Of a DNA stretch of 64,000 nucleotides, positions 20,086 through 28,176 are shown piece by piece. Location of the stretch: contig NZ_QVAI01000017.1 in NCBI RefSeq assembly GCF_003427025.1, forward strand, positions 62,001 to 126,000, written 5' to 3'. The notes under the pieces were generated by a model. It was given only the letters and a program-made list of their open reading frames with translations, was not told where the DNA came from and searched no databases. The stretch comes from Jiangella endophytica (GTDB taxonomy: Bacteria > Actinomycetota > Actinomycetes > Jiangellales > Jiangellaceae). The translations under genes were made by a program, and so were the position numbers. How positions within the stretch are numbered: the stretch's first letter is position 1; each line of letters begins with the position of its first letter.

Positions 20086-20177
20086 TCGGCGTGGGCCGCG
20101 GTGAGAACGGTGATCAAGAGACGGCTCACTGATGCCCTGGCGGCACGCAACCGCTCGTGAACACCGGCTCACACACC

Positions 20178-20247
20178 ACTTCACCAGGCGTTCTCCCACT
20201 CCACCAGGCATGCACGCCTCGCAGAGCGGGAGAACGCCTGGTGAAGT
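20178..20247. repeat. perfect 20-bp inverted repeat with 30-bp loop
   Basis: ACTTCACCAGGCGTTCTCCC (20178-20197) is exactly complementary to 20228-20247. The loop contains CCACCAGGCATGCACGCC, partly repeating the arm. It closes the minisatellite on its right side, while a related hairpin (19388-19431) lies on the left. Confidence 0.9.
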
Positions 20248-20416
20248 ACGCGATCGTTGATGATCATCGGCGTCCACCAGCCCGCAGCCGCCGGCACGGC
20301 CGAGGCGACGGCCGCCGAAGGCTCGGTTCACGTCAGCGACGAGTGGGTGACGTCGGCTGTGACCTCGAGGCGTGCCCAGACTCGCCCCGTCCCCCTGATA
20401 GCTGCCAGTTCTTAGA

Positions 20417-20491
20417 CCGCGGGACCGCGGGTCAAGCGGTCTCGTCGGCGCGAAGCGCCCCACAGAGTCCGCTTGAGGCGCGGTCCCGCGG
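20417..20491. repeat. 23-bp imperfect inverted repeat with inner hairpin
   Basis: Arms 20417-20439 and 20469-20491 are complementary at 21 of 23 positions (CCGCGGGACCGCG..TCAAGCGG). The loop carries GGCGC-GAA-GCGCC (20447-20459). A structured element of unknown role; transcription termination is possible. Confidence 0.75.
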
Positions 20492-20587
20492 CTGAGAGAA
20501 TGGGCAGCAGGGGGACGGCGAACGGCGCGAACCCGACACACGTACGCCCGGCCAACCGAACCGCCCAAGCCACCAGCCGGCCCGGTC

Positions 20588-20692
20588 GACGCTCAGTCCG
20601 CCGGGCCGAACGCCCCGCCCGCACCGACGCTCAGTCCGCCGGCCGAACGCCCCGCCCGCACCGACGCTCAGTCCGCCGGCCGAACGCCCGGG
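20588..20692. repeat. 37/38-bp tandem repeat
   Basis: GCTCAGTCCGCCGG recurs at 20591, 20629 and 20666, with CCGAACGCCCCGCCCGCACC between copies. Nearly identical units. Confidence 0.8.
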
Positions 20693-20830
20693 ACCCTGTC
20701 GGCGCCCGCCCATAGGGTGGGCCCCCACCCGTACGGGAGGGGTCCGCAACGCGCGCTCGCGGAGGCGCCCTCAGACCGACGCCACCAACCCCGCGCCGAC
20801 GCCGCTCGAACCCGGACCAGCGCCACACCG

Positions 20831-20918
20831 GCACCACGCCCCCTGGACCGACGCCACGTCTGCCACAGACCCCGGCACCACGCCCCCTGGACCGACGCCA
20901 CGTCTGCCACAGACCCCG
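20831..20918. repeat. 44-bp direct repeat, two copies
   Basis: GCACCACGCCCCCTGGACCG starts at 20831 and again at 20875, and the whole 44-bp unit is duplicated. A shorter diverged third copy follows. Confidence 0.85.
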
Positions 20919-21214
20919 GCGCCACGTACGCCGAACCGGCTCCAGCCTCAGCGCCATGCCCCACCGACGCCACGCCCCGGGCTGACGCCACGCCCGCCAC
21001 GGACCCCGCCGCCCGGGCCGACGCCGTTTCCGGGCCGCCCCGAGGAGGGTCACCGGTGCAGGAGCGCCGACTTTGTCGGTGGCGGCGCGTAGGTTGCGAA
21101 CGTGCTGGAAATCCGGTTGCCGTCCTGGCCGGGGCGGCGCGAAGCTCGATCGTGGCCGCATCGGCGAGGGCGCCGACACCAGATGTGATGCAGGTCACAT
21201 CCAGCCTGGGAAAT

Positions 21215-21307
21215 AACCGGGGATGCCCTCCCCGTTTCACCACAGGTCCAACTGAACCGGGGACGCACTCCCCGGTTCACGAAACGGAGAGAAGTTCTCC
21301 GTTTCGT
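21215..21307 (+). promoter_or_regulatory. three tandem palindromes upstream of the TetR-MFS pair
   Basis: P1 21215-21237 (AACCGGGGA-N5-TCCCCGTTT), P2 21253-21279 (GAACCGGGGA-N5-TCCCCGGTTC, perfect) and P3 21279-21307 (CGAAACGGAGA-N5-TCTCCGTTTCG, perfect). All have 9-12 bp arms around a 5-base centre and share an AAC/AAACGG-GGA half-site. P3 ends 22 bp before the tetR ATG. They are probably binding sites for the encoded TetR protein. Confidence 0.75.
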
Positions 21308-21329
21308 CGTACGACTCGAAGGGGGAATC

Positions 21330-21974
21330 ATGGGCGGCATGGCGACAGCCGAGCGCAGGGCACAGCCGGCTCGCGTCGACGCCACCCGCAACCGTGAGCG
21401 CATCATCGCCGCGGCGCGTGAGGCGTTCGTCGAGCACGGCCCCACCGTGCCGTTGGACGCCATCGCACACCGCGCGGGCGTGGGCAACGCCACGCTGTAC
21501 CGGCACTTCGCCGACCGGCACGAGCTCATCCACGTCGTCGCGTCGTACTCGCTGGCCCGCCTCACGGAGCAGGCCGAGTCGGCGCTCGCCGAGGAGACCG
21601 ACGCGTTCGAGGCGCTGCGTCGGTTCGTTCACCGCGCCGCCGACGAGCGGGTCGGCGCGCTGTGCTCGCTGCTGTACGAAGGCTTCGACAAGAACGACCC
21701 CCACGTGATGGACGCCCGAATCCGGTTGGAGAAGGTCGTCACCGAGCTGATGGACAACGCTCGCGAGTCCGGTCAGCTGCGGCCCGACGTCGGCATCGGT
21801 GATCTCATGGTCGCGATCACGCAGCTGACCCGTCCCGTCGCCGGCACCGCGTGTGCGCACGTCGAACGCTTCATGCACCGGCATCTCCAGCTCTTCCTCG
21901 ACGGCCTGCGCGCGCCTGCCCGCTCAGAGCTGTGCGGCACCGCGGTGACCTTCGAGGACTTCGAAATCAAGTAA
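21330..21974 (+). CDS. TetR family regulator of the adjacent MFS exporter
   Basis: 214 residues; GGGGG lies before the ATG. TetR HTH at about residues 18-65 (RIIAAAREAFVEHGPTVPLDAIAHRAGVGNATLYRHFADRHELI). The C-terminal domain resembles the TetR_C_33-type ligand domains found beside drug exporters, but the ligand is unknown. The MFS gene starts 73 bp downstream on the same strand. Three palindromes in front of this gene support autoregulated, drug-inducible control. Confidence 0.9.
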   Translation: MGGMATAERRAQPARVDATRNRERIIAAAREAFVEHGPTVPLDAIAHRAGVGNATLYRHFADRHELIHVVASYSLARLTEQAESALAEETDAFEALRRFVHRAADERVGALCSLLYEGFDKNDPHVMDARIRLEKVVTELMDNARESGQLRPDVGIGDLMVAITQLTRPVAGTACAHVERFMHRHLQLFLDGLRAPARSELCGTAVTFEDFEIK

Positions 21975-22047
21975 GCCACCAGGCGGGCCGACGGCGGTCC
22001 CGACCCTGTTCAGCACACATTTTTCGTCACCCTGATTGGACTTCGTC

Positions 22048-23547
22048 ATGCCTGAAACACAGCTGCCTGATCCCAGGCGGTGGCGGGCTCTGGCGTTCAT
22101 CGCCATCGCCCAGCTGATGGTCGTGCTGGACGCCACCATCGTGAACATCGCGCTCCCGTCGGCGCAGGCCGACCTCGGCATCTCCGACGCCAATCGGCAG
22201 TGGGTCATCACCGCCTACGCGCTGGCGTTCGGCAGCCTGCTGCTGCTCGGCGGGCGAGTCGCCGACATGTGGGGCCGCAAGAACACCTTCCTCACCGGCC
22301 TGATCGGCTTCGCCGGCGCGTCCGCCCTGGGTGGCGCCGCCGCCAACGAGGCCATGATGTTCGCCTCCCGCGCATTGCAGGGCGTCTTCGGCGCGTTGCT
22401 GGCCCCGGCGGCACTGTCGCTGCTCGCCGTCATGTTCACCGACGGCAAGGAGCGGGCCCGCGCGTTCGGCATCTTCGGCGCCATCGCCGGTGGTGGCGCG
22501 GCGCTCGGCCTGATCCTCGGCGGCATCCTCACCGAGTACCTCGACTGGCGCTGGGTGTTCTTCGTCAACATCCCGATCGCCGCCATCGCGTTCGTCGGCG
22601 CCGTCACCGCGGTGCACGAGCCCGACGGCACCCGCAACCGCTCGCCGCTCGACCTCCCCGGCACCGTGCTGGGCACGCTGGGCCTGGTGGCGCTGGTCTA
22701 CGGCTTCACCCGCGCCGAGACCGAGGGCTGGAGCGAGGCCGGCACCGTCTCGATGTTCGTCCTGACGGTGGTGCTGCTGGTCGCGTTCGTGCTGGTGGAG
22801 CGGAAGGTCAAGGCGCCGCTGCTGCCGCTGCGCGTCGTGCTCGAGCGCAACCGAGGCGGCGTCTACCTGGCGCTCGGCCTGGCCGTCATCGCGATGTTCG
22901 GCCTGTTCCTGTTCCTGACGTACTACCTGCAGGTGGTCAAGGGCTACAGCCCCATCCGGTCCGGCGTGGCGTTCCTGCCCATGGTGGCCGGCATGGTCAT
23001 CGGCTCGACCCAGCTGGGCGCGCGGCTGATGACCAGGGTGCCGGCGCGGTACCTCATGACGCCGGGCCTGCTGGTGGCCGCGGTCGGCATGCTGCTGCTG
23101 ACCCAGATGAACATCGACAGCTCGTACGTGGGCCTGCTGCTGCCGGCGCAGATCCTGCTCGGCCTCGGCCTCGGCACCACGTTCATGCCGGCGATGAGCC
23201 TGGCGACGTACGGCGTCGAGCCGCGCGACTCCGGCATCGCCTCGGCGATGATCAACACGTCGCAGCAGGTCGGCGGCGCCATCGGCACGGCGCTGCTCAA
23301 CACCATCGCGGCCGGCGCCACCACGTCCTACATCAGCGCCCACATCGGCGGCAGCACGCCGCCCGAGCTGGTGCAGCTGCAGGGCATGGTCGACGGCTAC
23401 ACCACCGCCATCTGGTGGGCCGTGGGCATCCTGGTCGTCTCCGCGGCCATCGCGTTCTTCTTCGTGAACGCGACCCCGGACTCCGAGCAGGCCGCCTTCG
23501 ACGAGCTCGACGGCGAGGGCGAGGCCGCCCCGGTCATGATCCACTGA
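22048..23547 (+). CDS. DHA2 family MFS exporter (14 TM, EmrB/QacA type)
   Basis: 499 residues, about 14 hydrophobic helices. TM1 carries VVLDATIVNIALPSAQADLG (Asp28, the H+:drug antiporter pattern of DHA2). Motif A is GGRVADMWGRK (68-78). TM5 contains the antiporter motif C-like LGLILGGILTEYLDWRWVFFVNIP. It probably exports hydrophobic drugs or dyes by proton antiport. ATG at 22048 is preferred; an in-frame TTG at 22036 adds four residues. A strong hairpin follows the stop. Confidence 0.92.
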   Translation: MPETQLPDPRRWRALAFIAIAQLMVVLDATIVNIALPSAQADLGISDANRQWVITAYALAFGSLLLLGGRVADMWGRKNTFLTGLIGFAGASALGGAAANEAMMFASRALQGVFGALLAPAALSLLAVMFTDGKERARAFGIFGAIAGGGAALGLILGGILTEYLDWRWVFFVNIPIAAIAFVGAVTAVHEPDGTRNRSPLDLPGTVLGTLGLVALVYGFTRAETEGWSEAGTVSMFVLTVVLLVAFVLVERKVKAPLLPLRVVLERNRGGVYLALGLAVIAMFGLFLFLTYYLQVVKGYSPIRSGVAFLPMVAGMVIGSTQLGARLMTRVPARYLMTPGLLVAAVGMLLLTQMNIDSSYVGLLLPAQILLGLGLGTTFMPAMSLATYGVEPRDSGIASAMINTSQQVGGAIGTALLNTIAAGATTSYISAHIGGSTPPELVQLQGMVDGYTTAIWWAVGILVVSAAIAFFFVNATPDSEQAAFDELDGEGEAAPVMIH

Positions 23548-23575
23548 CCGGCGCGCTCCGCGCCCACCCGAGACT

Positions 23576-23604
23576 GGGGCCCCGTCGTCCGGCGACGGGG
23601 CCCC
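23576..23604 (+). terminator. terminator hairpin after the MFS gene
   Basis: A perfect 12-bp stem GGGGCCCCGTCG / CGACGGGGCCCC with a 5-base loop, 29 bp after the MFS stop. No T-run. Confidence 0.75.
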
Positions 23605-23711
23605 TGCCATGCCCGGCGGCGGCGCACCCGCCGTACCCGGTGACGCCCCCGCCGTGTCCGATACGTGTCGTTCCCCCTCTCCCGCCCGGCGAGCGACTAG
23701 CGTCGGCGGAC

Positions 23712-24557
23712 GTGAGCCCCTTCAACGATCGCTACGGCCGCGACGTCCTCACGAACTCCCCGCACCCGAAGCGCCCGGTCAGCACGCAGGAGGCCGCGGT
23801 GCCGGGGCTCGTCGTCGAGGACGTGCAGACCGGCTACGTCGGCGCCGTCGTCGAGGTCGACAAGCACGGTGTGATCCTCGAGGACCGGCACGGCAAGCGG
23901 CGCGCGTTCCCGCTCGGACCCGGATTCTGGATCGACGGCAAGCCGGTCGAACTGGTCCGCCCGACGGCGCCGGCGGCGACCGGCCGCATGGTGTCCGCGT
24001 CCGGCTCGGTCGCCGTGCTGGGCCACAAGGCCCGCACCGCTCGCGAGAGCCGCATCTACGTCGAGGGCAAGCACGACGCCGAGCTGGTCGAGAAGGTGTG
24101 GGGCCACGACCTGCGGGTCGAGGGCGTCGTCGTCGAGGAGCTCGGCGGCGCCGACGACCTCGCCGCCGTCGTCGCCGAGTTCGAGCCCGGCCCCGGCCGG
24201 CGCCTCGGCGTCATGCTCGACCACCTCGTGGCCGGCAGCAAGGAGACGCGCCTGGCCGACGCGGTCCGCGGCGGCCCGCACGCGGACGACGTCCTCATCG
24301 TCGGCCACCCGTACATCGACGTCTGGCAGGCGGTCCGCCCGTCGGTGCTCGGCATCGAGGCGTGGCCGCAGGTGCCCAAGGGCGAGCCCTGGAAGGAAGG
24401 CGTCATCGCCCGTCTCGGCTGGCGGCTGGAGCCGTGGGAGGCGTGGCAACGCATCCTCGGCAAGGTCGCGACCTACACCGACCTCGAGCCGGCCTTCCTC
24501 GGCCGCGTCGAGGAACTGATCGACTTCGTCACGGACTCGTCGACAGGCCGTCCCTGA
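23712..24557 (+). CDS. DUF3097 family protein
   Basis: 281 residues. Actinobacterial DUF3097 proteins have no established function. Visible segments: PGLVVEDVQTGYVGAVVEVDK (about 37-57), SRIYVEGKHDAELVEKVWGHDLR, a Toprim-like YVEGKHDAEL pattern followed by VVVEELGGADDL, and GVMLDHLVAGSKETRL and DDVLIVGHPYIDVWQAV later. The Glu/Asp arrangement (VEGKxD, ELGG, LDHL) resembles Toprim nucleotide-processing folds; that is inference. GTG start 11 bp after AGCGACTAG. The 3' end overlaps the convergent frameshifted gene by 29 bp. hemW is next to it, as commonly seen. Confidence 0.88.
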   Translation: MSPFNDRYGRDVLTNSPHPKRPVSTQEAAVPGLVVEDVQTGYVGAVVEVDKHGVILEDRHGKRRAFPLGPGFWIDGKPVELVRPTAPAATGRMVSASGSVAVLGHKARTARESRIYVEGKHDAELVEKVWGHDLRVEGVVVEELGGADDLAAVVAEFEPGPGRRLGVMLDHLVAGSKETRLADAVRGGPHADDVLIVGHPYIDVWQAVRPSVLGIEAWPQVPKGEPWKEGVIARLGWRLEPWEAWQRILGKVATYTDLEPAFLGRVEELIDFVTDSSTGRP

Positions 24558-24952
24558 TGGTCATCAGCTTCGTGACGTCCTGGTCGATGATCAGCTTGAG
24601 CCGCGCGTAGGGAGCGAGATCCTTGTCGCGCCGCCGGCCGACGGCCTGCTTCGCGTCGGCACGGGCTCGGCCGGCCGCCGCGCGTCCCCAGAACTCCTGG
24701 AGGAACGAGTGCCGCTTGCCCCGCTCGCGGCCCATGGAACGCCGGCTGCCGGCGTGGATGCCCTTCTCGGCCTGAACAACCTCACGGCGGATCTGGCGTA
24801 GGTCGCGCAACGCCTCGCTGACCAGGGGCTTGTGCGCCTTTCTTCGCGGCGGAACCGTGCGGGTCCGCTGCCGCCTCGTAGTGCTCCTTCGTCCGTTTCC
24901 GGTAGGTCTGAAGGACGTGGTTCCTGCGTGCCTCGAAGTCCTTCGCGCTCAT
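24529..24952 (-). pseudogene. small basic protein gene split by a +1 frameshift
   Basis: Two frames make one sensible protein: MSAKDFEARRNHVLQTYRKR...PHGSAAKK in the first and AHKPLVSEALRDLRQIRREVVQAEKGIHAG...RLKLIIDQDVTKLMTIRDGL in the second. They join at AAGAAAGGCGCAC (about 24835-24847), where one extra G moves translation out of frame. Without it the junction reads KKAHKPLVSEAL. The restored product is about 140 residues, very rich in Arg and Lys, with no recognised domain. It follows hemW on the same strand. It could be a sequencing error, a true mutation, or programmed frameshifting; the start (24952, or 24964) is uncertain. Confidence 0.5.
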
Positions 24953-25004
24953 CGGCACCACCATGATCGACATCGGGATGCCGATCATAACGAGAGCCGC
25001 GGAC

Positions 25005-26231
25005 TCAAGGCAGCAGATCGCGGACGACGGCGTCGGCGAGGAGGCGGCCACGACGGGTAAGCACGAGGCGGCCGTCGTCGAAGGCGGTCGACGACGCCAG
25101 GCCGTCGGCCACGACCTTCGCGGCCGCCGCCCGGCCGTCGGCGTCGAGGACGGCGAGGTCGAGGCCGGCCGCCAGCCGGACCTCCAGCAACACCCGCTCG
25201 ACCCGGCGGGTCTCGGGGTCGAGGATCTCGCGGGCATGCGCCGGACTCTCGCCCGCCGCCAGCCGCGCCGCCCATGCCGCCGGGTGCTTGACGTTCCACC
25301 AGCGGGTGCCGCCGACGTGACTGTGCGCGCCCGGCCCGGCGCCCCACCAGTCGGCGCCGGTCCAGTACAGCTCGTTGTGCGCGCAGCGCGCCGCCTCGGA
25401 CGCGGCCCAGTTGGACAGCTCGTACCAGGCGAATCCCGCCGACGACAGCAGCGAGTCGGCCAGCACGTACTTGTCGGCCTGGTCGTCGTCGTCCGGGAGG
25501 GGCAACTCGCCGCGGGTCATGCGTGCGGCCAGCCGGGTGCCCGGCTCGACGATGAGCGCGTAGGCGCTGACGTGGTCGGGCCCGGCCTCGATCGCGTCGG
25601 AGACGCTGGCCCGCCAGTCGTCGACGGACTCCCCCGGCGTGCCGTAGATGAGGTCGACGCTGACGTGCTCGAACCCAGCCTGCCGCGCCTCGGCGACGAC
25701 CTGGGCCGGGCGGCCCGGGGTGTGCACGCGGTCGAGGACGGCGAGCACGTGCGGCCGCGCGCTCTGCATGCCCACGGACACCCGGGTGAAGCCGGCCGCC
25801 CGCAGCTCGGCCAACGACCGGGCGTCGACCGACTCAGGGTTGGCCTCCGTCGTGACCTCGGCACCCGGGACCAGCCCGAACTCGTCGTCGACGAACCGCA
25901 GCACGCGCCCGAGGTCGGCCGGCGGTAACAGCGTGGGCGTGCCGCCGCCGACGAACACCGTCGACACCGCGACGTCGGCGTCGCCGAGCACCCGGCGGGC
26001 CAGCCGCAGTTCCGCGATAGCGCCGTCGGCCCAGGACGAGCGCGACGCACCCGGCGACGACCCCAGCTCGGACGCGGTATAGGTGTTGAAGTCGCAGTAG
26101 CCGCACCGCGTGGTGCAGAACGGCACGTGCAGGTAGACGCCGAACGGCCGGCCGCCGACGCCGTGGAGCGCCGTGGCCGGCAGCGCGCCGTCAGCGGGCG
26201 CGGGCGAGCCGTCGGGCAGGGTGGAGGGCAC
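25005..26231 (-). CDS. hemW: HemW-type radical SAM protein (coproporphyrinogen oxidase-like)
   Basis: 408 residues. The radical SAM cluster motif CTTRCGYC (Cys39, Cys43, Cys46) follows GVYLHVPF. TVFVGGGTPTLLPP and EVTTEANPESVD are the family SAM-binding strands, with RVSVGMQSARPHVLAVLDRVH and VSVDLIYGTPGES. The HemN C-terminal domain follows. HemW is a heme chaperone rather than an oxidase in characterised cases. GTG start. A conserved neighbour of hrcA and lepA in actinobacteria; here it is separated from lepA by the accessory island. Confidence 0.94.
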   Translation of the reverse strand: MPSTLPDGSPAPADGALPATALHGVGGRPFGVYLHVPFCTTRCGYCDFNTYTASELGSSPGASRSSWADGAIAELRLARRVLGDADVAVSTVFVGGGTPTLLPPADLGRVLRFVDDEFGLVPGAEVTTEANPESVDARSLAELRAAGFTRVSVGMQSARPHVLAVLDRVHTPGRPAQVVAEARQAGFEHVSVDLIYGTPGESVDDWRASVSDAIEAGPDHVSAYALIVEPGTRLAARMTRGELPLPDDDDQADKYVLADSLLSSAGFAWYELSNWAASEAARCAHNELYWTGADWWGAGPGAHSHVGGTRWWNVKHPAAWAARLAAGESPAHAREILDPETRRVERVLLEVRLAAGLDLAVLDADGRAAAAKVVADGLASSTAFDDGRLVLTRRGRLLADAVVRDLLP

Positions 26232-26282
26232 GTCCCATTGTCCCCGCCCGGCGGCCTCTGGACGAAACGCCCGGCGAAATCG

Positions 26283-28115
26283 TCAGGCGTACATGCTGTC
26301 GAGGACGTCCATGTACTTCTTCTCGACCGCTTTGCGCTTCACCTTGAGGCTCGGGGTGATGTCGCCACCCTCGACGGTGAGGTCGGCCGGCAGGATCTCG
26401 AACTTCTTGATCGTCTCCCACCGCTCGAGCCGGGCGTTGAGCTGGTCGATCTGGCCCTGTACCAGTGCCCGCACCTCCGGTGCGCGGGTGAGGTCCTCGT
26501 ACGAGCGGCCGCCGAGCTCGTGGTGCTCGGCCCAGTCGGAGATGGCCTCGGGGTCGAGCGTGATGAGCGCGACGCAGTAGTTGCGGGAGTCGCCGTGGAC
26601 GACGATCTGGCTGGCGTGCGGGCTGACCGCCTTGAAGATGATCTCGATCTCCTGCGGCGCGACGTACTTGCCGCCGGAGGTCTTGATGAGGTCCTTCTTG
26701 CGGTCGGTGACCCGCAGGTAGCCGTCGACGACCTCACCGATGTCGCCGGTGCAGAACCAGCCGTCGGCGTCGAGCACCTCGGCGCTGACGTCGGGCAGCT
26801 TGTGGTAGCCGCGCATGACGCCCGGGCCCTTGAGCAGGATCTCGCCGTCGTCGGCGATCTTCACCTGGGTGCCGGGGGCCGGCGGGCCGACGGTGCCGAA
26901 GCGGCAGTCGTAGGGCATGTTGACGAACGACGCGGCACTGGTCTCGGTGAGGCCGTAGCCCTCGAGGATGAGCATGCCCGCGGCGTGGAACCACTCGGCG
27001 ACGTCGCGGGAGAGCGCGGCCGCGCCGCTGACGAAGAACCGGATGTTGCCGCCCAGCCGGGCCTTGATCTTGCTGAACACCAGCCGGTCGGCGAGGCCGT
27101 ACTGGAACTTCAGCAGTCCGGTGGGCTCCTGGCCGTTCTGGCGCAGCGTCGACACCTTGGCGCCGACGCCGAACGCCCACGCGAAGATCTTCGCCTTCGG
27201 GCCGCCCTCGTTGTCGACGCCGGTGATGACCCGGGCGCGGACCTTCTCGAAGATGCGCGGCGCGCCGGCCATGAACGTCGGCTTCACCGCGCCGAGACCC
27301 TCGACGATGTTGTCGAGGTTGCCGTCGACGGCGGTCGCGAAGCCGATGCGCAGCTGGATGGCCTCGAGCGCCTTGCCGAACGAGTGCGACAACGGCAGCC
27401 AGAGGTACTGGACGTCGTCGACGGAGAGGATCTTGAACGCGTCGACCGCGACGCCCTCGTAGACCCAGTTGTCGTTGACCAGCCGGACGCCCTTGGGCCG
27501 CCCGGTGGTACCGGAGGTGTAGATGAGCGTGGCCAGGGTCTCGGGGCCGACGGCGGCGAGCGCGTCGTCGACGGCGCCGGGGCGCTCGGCCAGCAGCGTC
27601 TGGCCGCGCCTCTCCAACTCGGCGAGCGTGATGATGAAGCCGTCGTGGTCGTCGACGCCGTCCTCGTCGAAGACCACGATGCGGGTCAGCGACGGCAGCT
27701 CGGCCCGGTGGTCGAACACCTTGGCGGCCTGCTCGGCGTTCTCGGCGAACACCACGCGGGTGTCGGAGTCGCTGAGGATGTAGGAGACGTCCTCGGGCGT
27801 GGTGGTCGGGTAGACGGTGGTGGTGGCGGCGCCGACGACGTTGATGGCGAGGTCGGCGAGGATCCACTCGATGCGGGTCGACGACGCGATGGCCACCCGC
27901 TGCTCGTGCTCGATGCCGAGGTCGAGCAGGCCCGCGGCGAGCACCCAGACCCGGTCCTTGGTCTCGTCCCAGGTCAGCGACGACCAGCCGGACGCGCTCG
28001 GGTAGCGGTAGGCCTCCCGGCTCGGAGTGGCCTCGACACGATCCAGGAACATCCTGCCGACCGAGGCCGGCCGCACCGCGACGAGGTCTGCCTTGTCAGT
28101 GGTGCCGAGGCTCAT
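26283..28115 (-). CDS. long-chain fatty-acid-CoA ligase (AMP-binding)
   Basis: 610 residues. ANL-superfamily adenylation enzyme. The P-loop LIYTSGTTGRPKGV is at about 197-210. GYGLTETSA (A5) and the hinge or A8 region VDGYLRVTDRKKDLIKTSGGKYVAPQEIE are visible, with a C-terminal Lys domain. The TSGGKYVAPQEIE pattern is that of long-chain acyl-CoA synthetases (FadD15/FACL type). It activates fatty acids to acyl-CoA through acyl-AMP. It lies 61 bp downstream of a GT4 gene on the same strand, with a GGCCGG-AAA-CCGGCC hairpin (28149-28163) between them. Confidence 0.95.
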   Translation of the reverse strand: MSLGTTDKADLVAVRPASVGRMFLDRVEATPSREAYRYPSASGWSSLTWDETKDRVWVLAAGLLDLGIEHEQRVAIASSTRIEWILADLAINVVGAATTTVYPTTTPEDVSYILSDSDTRVVFAENAEQAAKVFDHRAELPSLTRIVVFDEDGVDDHDGFIITLAELERRGQTLLAERPGAVDDALAAVGPETLATLIYTSGTTGRPKGVRLVNDNWVYEGVAVDAFKILSVDDVQYLWLPLSHSFGKALEAIQLRIGFATAVDGNLDNIVEGLGAVKPTFMAGAPRIFEKVRARVITGVDNEGGPKAKIFAWAFGVGAKVSTLRQNGQEPTGLLKFQYGLADRLVFSKIKARLGGNIRFFVSGAAALSRDVAEWFHAAGMLILEGYGLTETSAASFVNMPYDCRFGTVGPPAPGTQVKIADDGEILLKGPGVMRGYHKLPDVSAEVLDADGWFCTGDIGEVVDGYLRVTDRKKDLIKTSGGKYVAPQEIEIIFKAVSPHASQIVVHGDSRNYCVALITLDPEAISDWAEHHELGGRSYEDLTRAPEVRALVQGQIDQLNARLERWETIKKFEILPADLTVEGGDITPSLKVKRKAVEKKYMDVLDSMYA

Positions 28116-28176
28116 GCGTCATTCCTCCCAATCGCCCTTGACGGGACCGGCCGGAAACCGGCCAGGTGGAGGAAGG

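Larger units (their letters stand above)
19269..21214. other. repeat-rich region without a credible gene
   Basis: About 1.9 kb between the hrcA promoter and the TetR-MFS operators. Open frames exist on both strands only because the sequence is GC-rich and repetitive. Their translations are low complexity (for example [13 protein letters not shown] or [12 protein letters not shown]) and match no family by eye. The stretch holds a 47-bp tandem repeat, a nested minisatellite, 37/38-bp and 44-bp repeats, and three long inverted repeats, listed separately. No tRNA or rRNA is recognisable. Confidence 0.7.

Noticed and set aside
16714-20160. A 1148-codon open frame on the plus strand
   Set aside because: It runs antisense through rsmE, dnaJ and hrcA and then through the repeat array. 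The PVGPVRP-type end comes only from the minisatellite.
20668-21243. Possible minus-strand gene in the repeat region
   Set aside because: The product is low complexity, starts in the operator region of the TetR gene, has no ribosome site, and repeats at the DNA level explain its pattern.
28149-28163. GGCCGG-AAA-CCGGCC hairpin as a terminator between GT4 and the acyl-CoA ligase
   Set aside because: Only a 6-bp stem with a 3-base loop and no T-run; too weak to list as a terminator, so it is only mentioned in the ligase entry.
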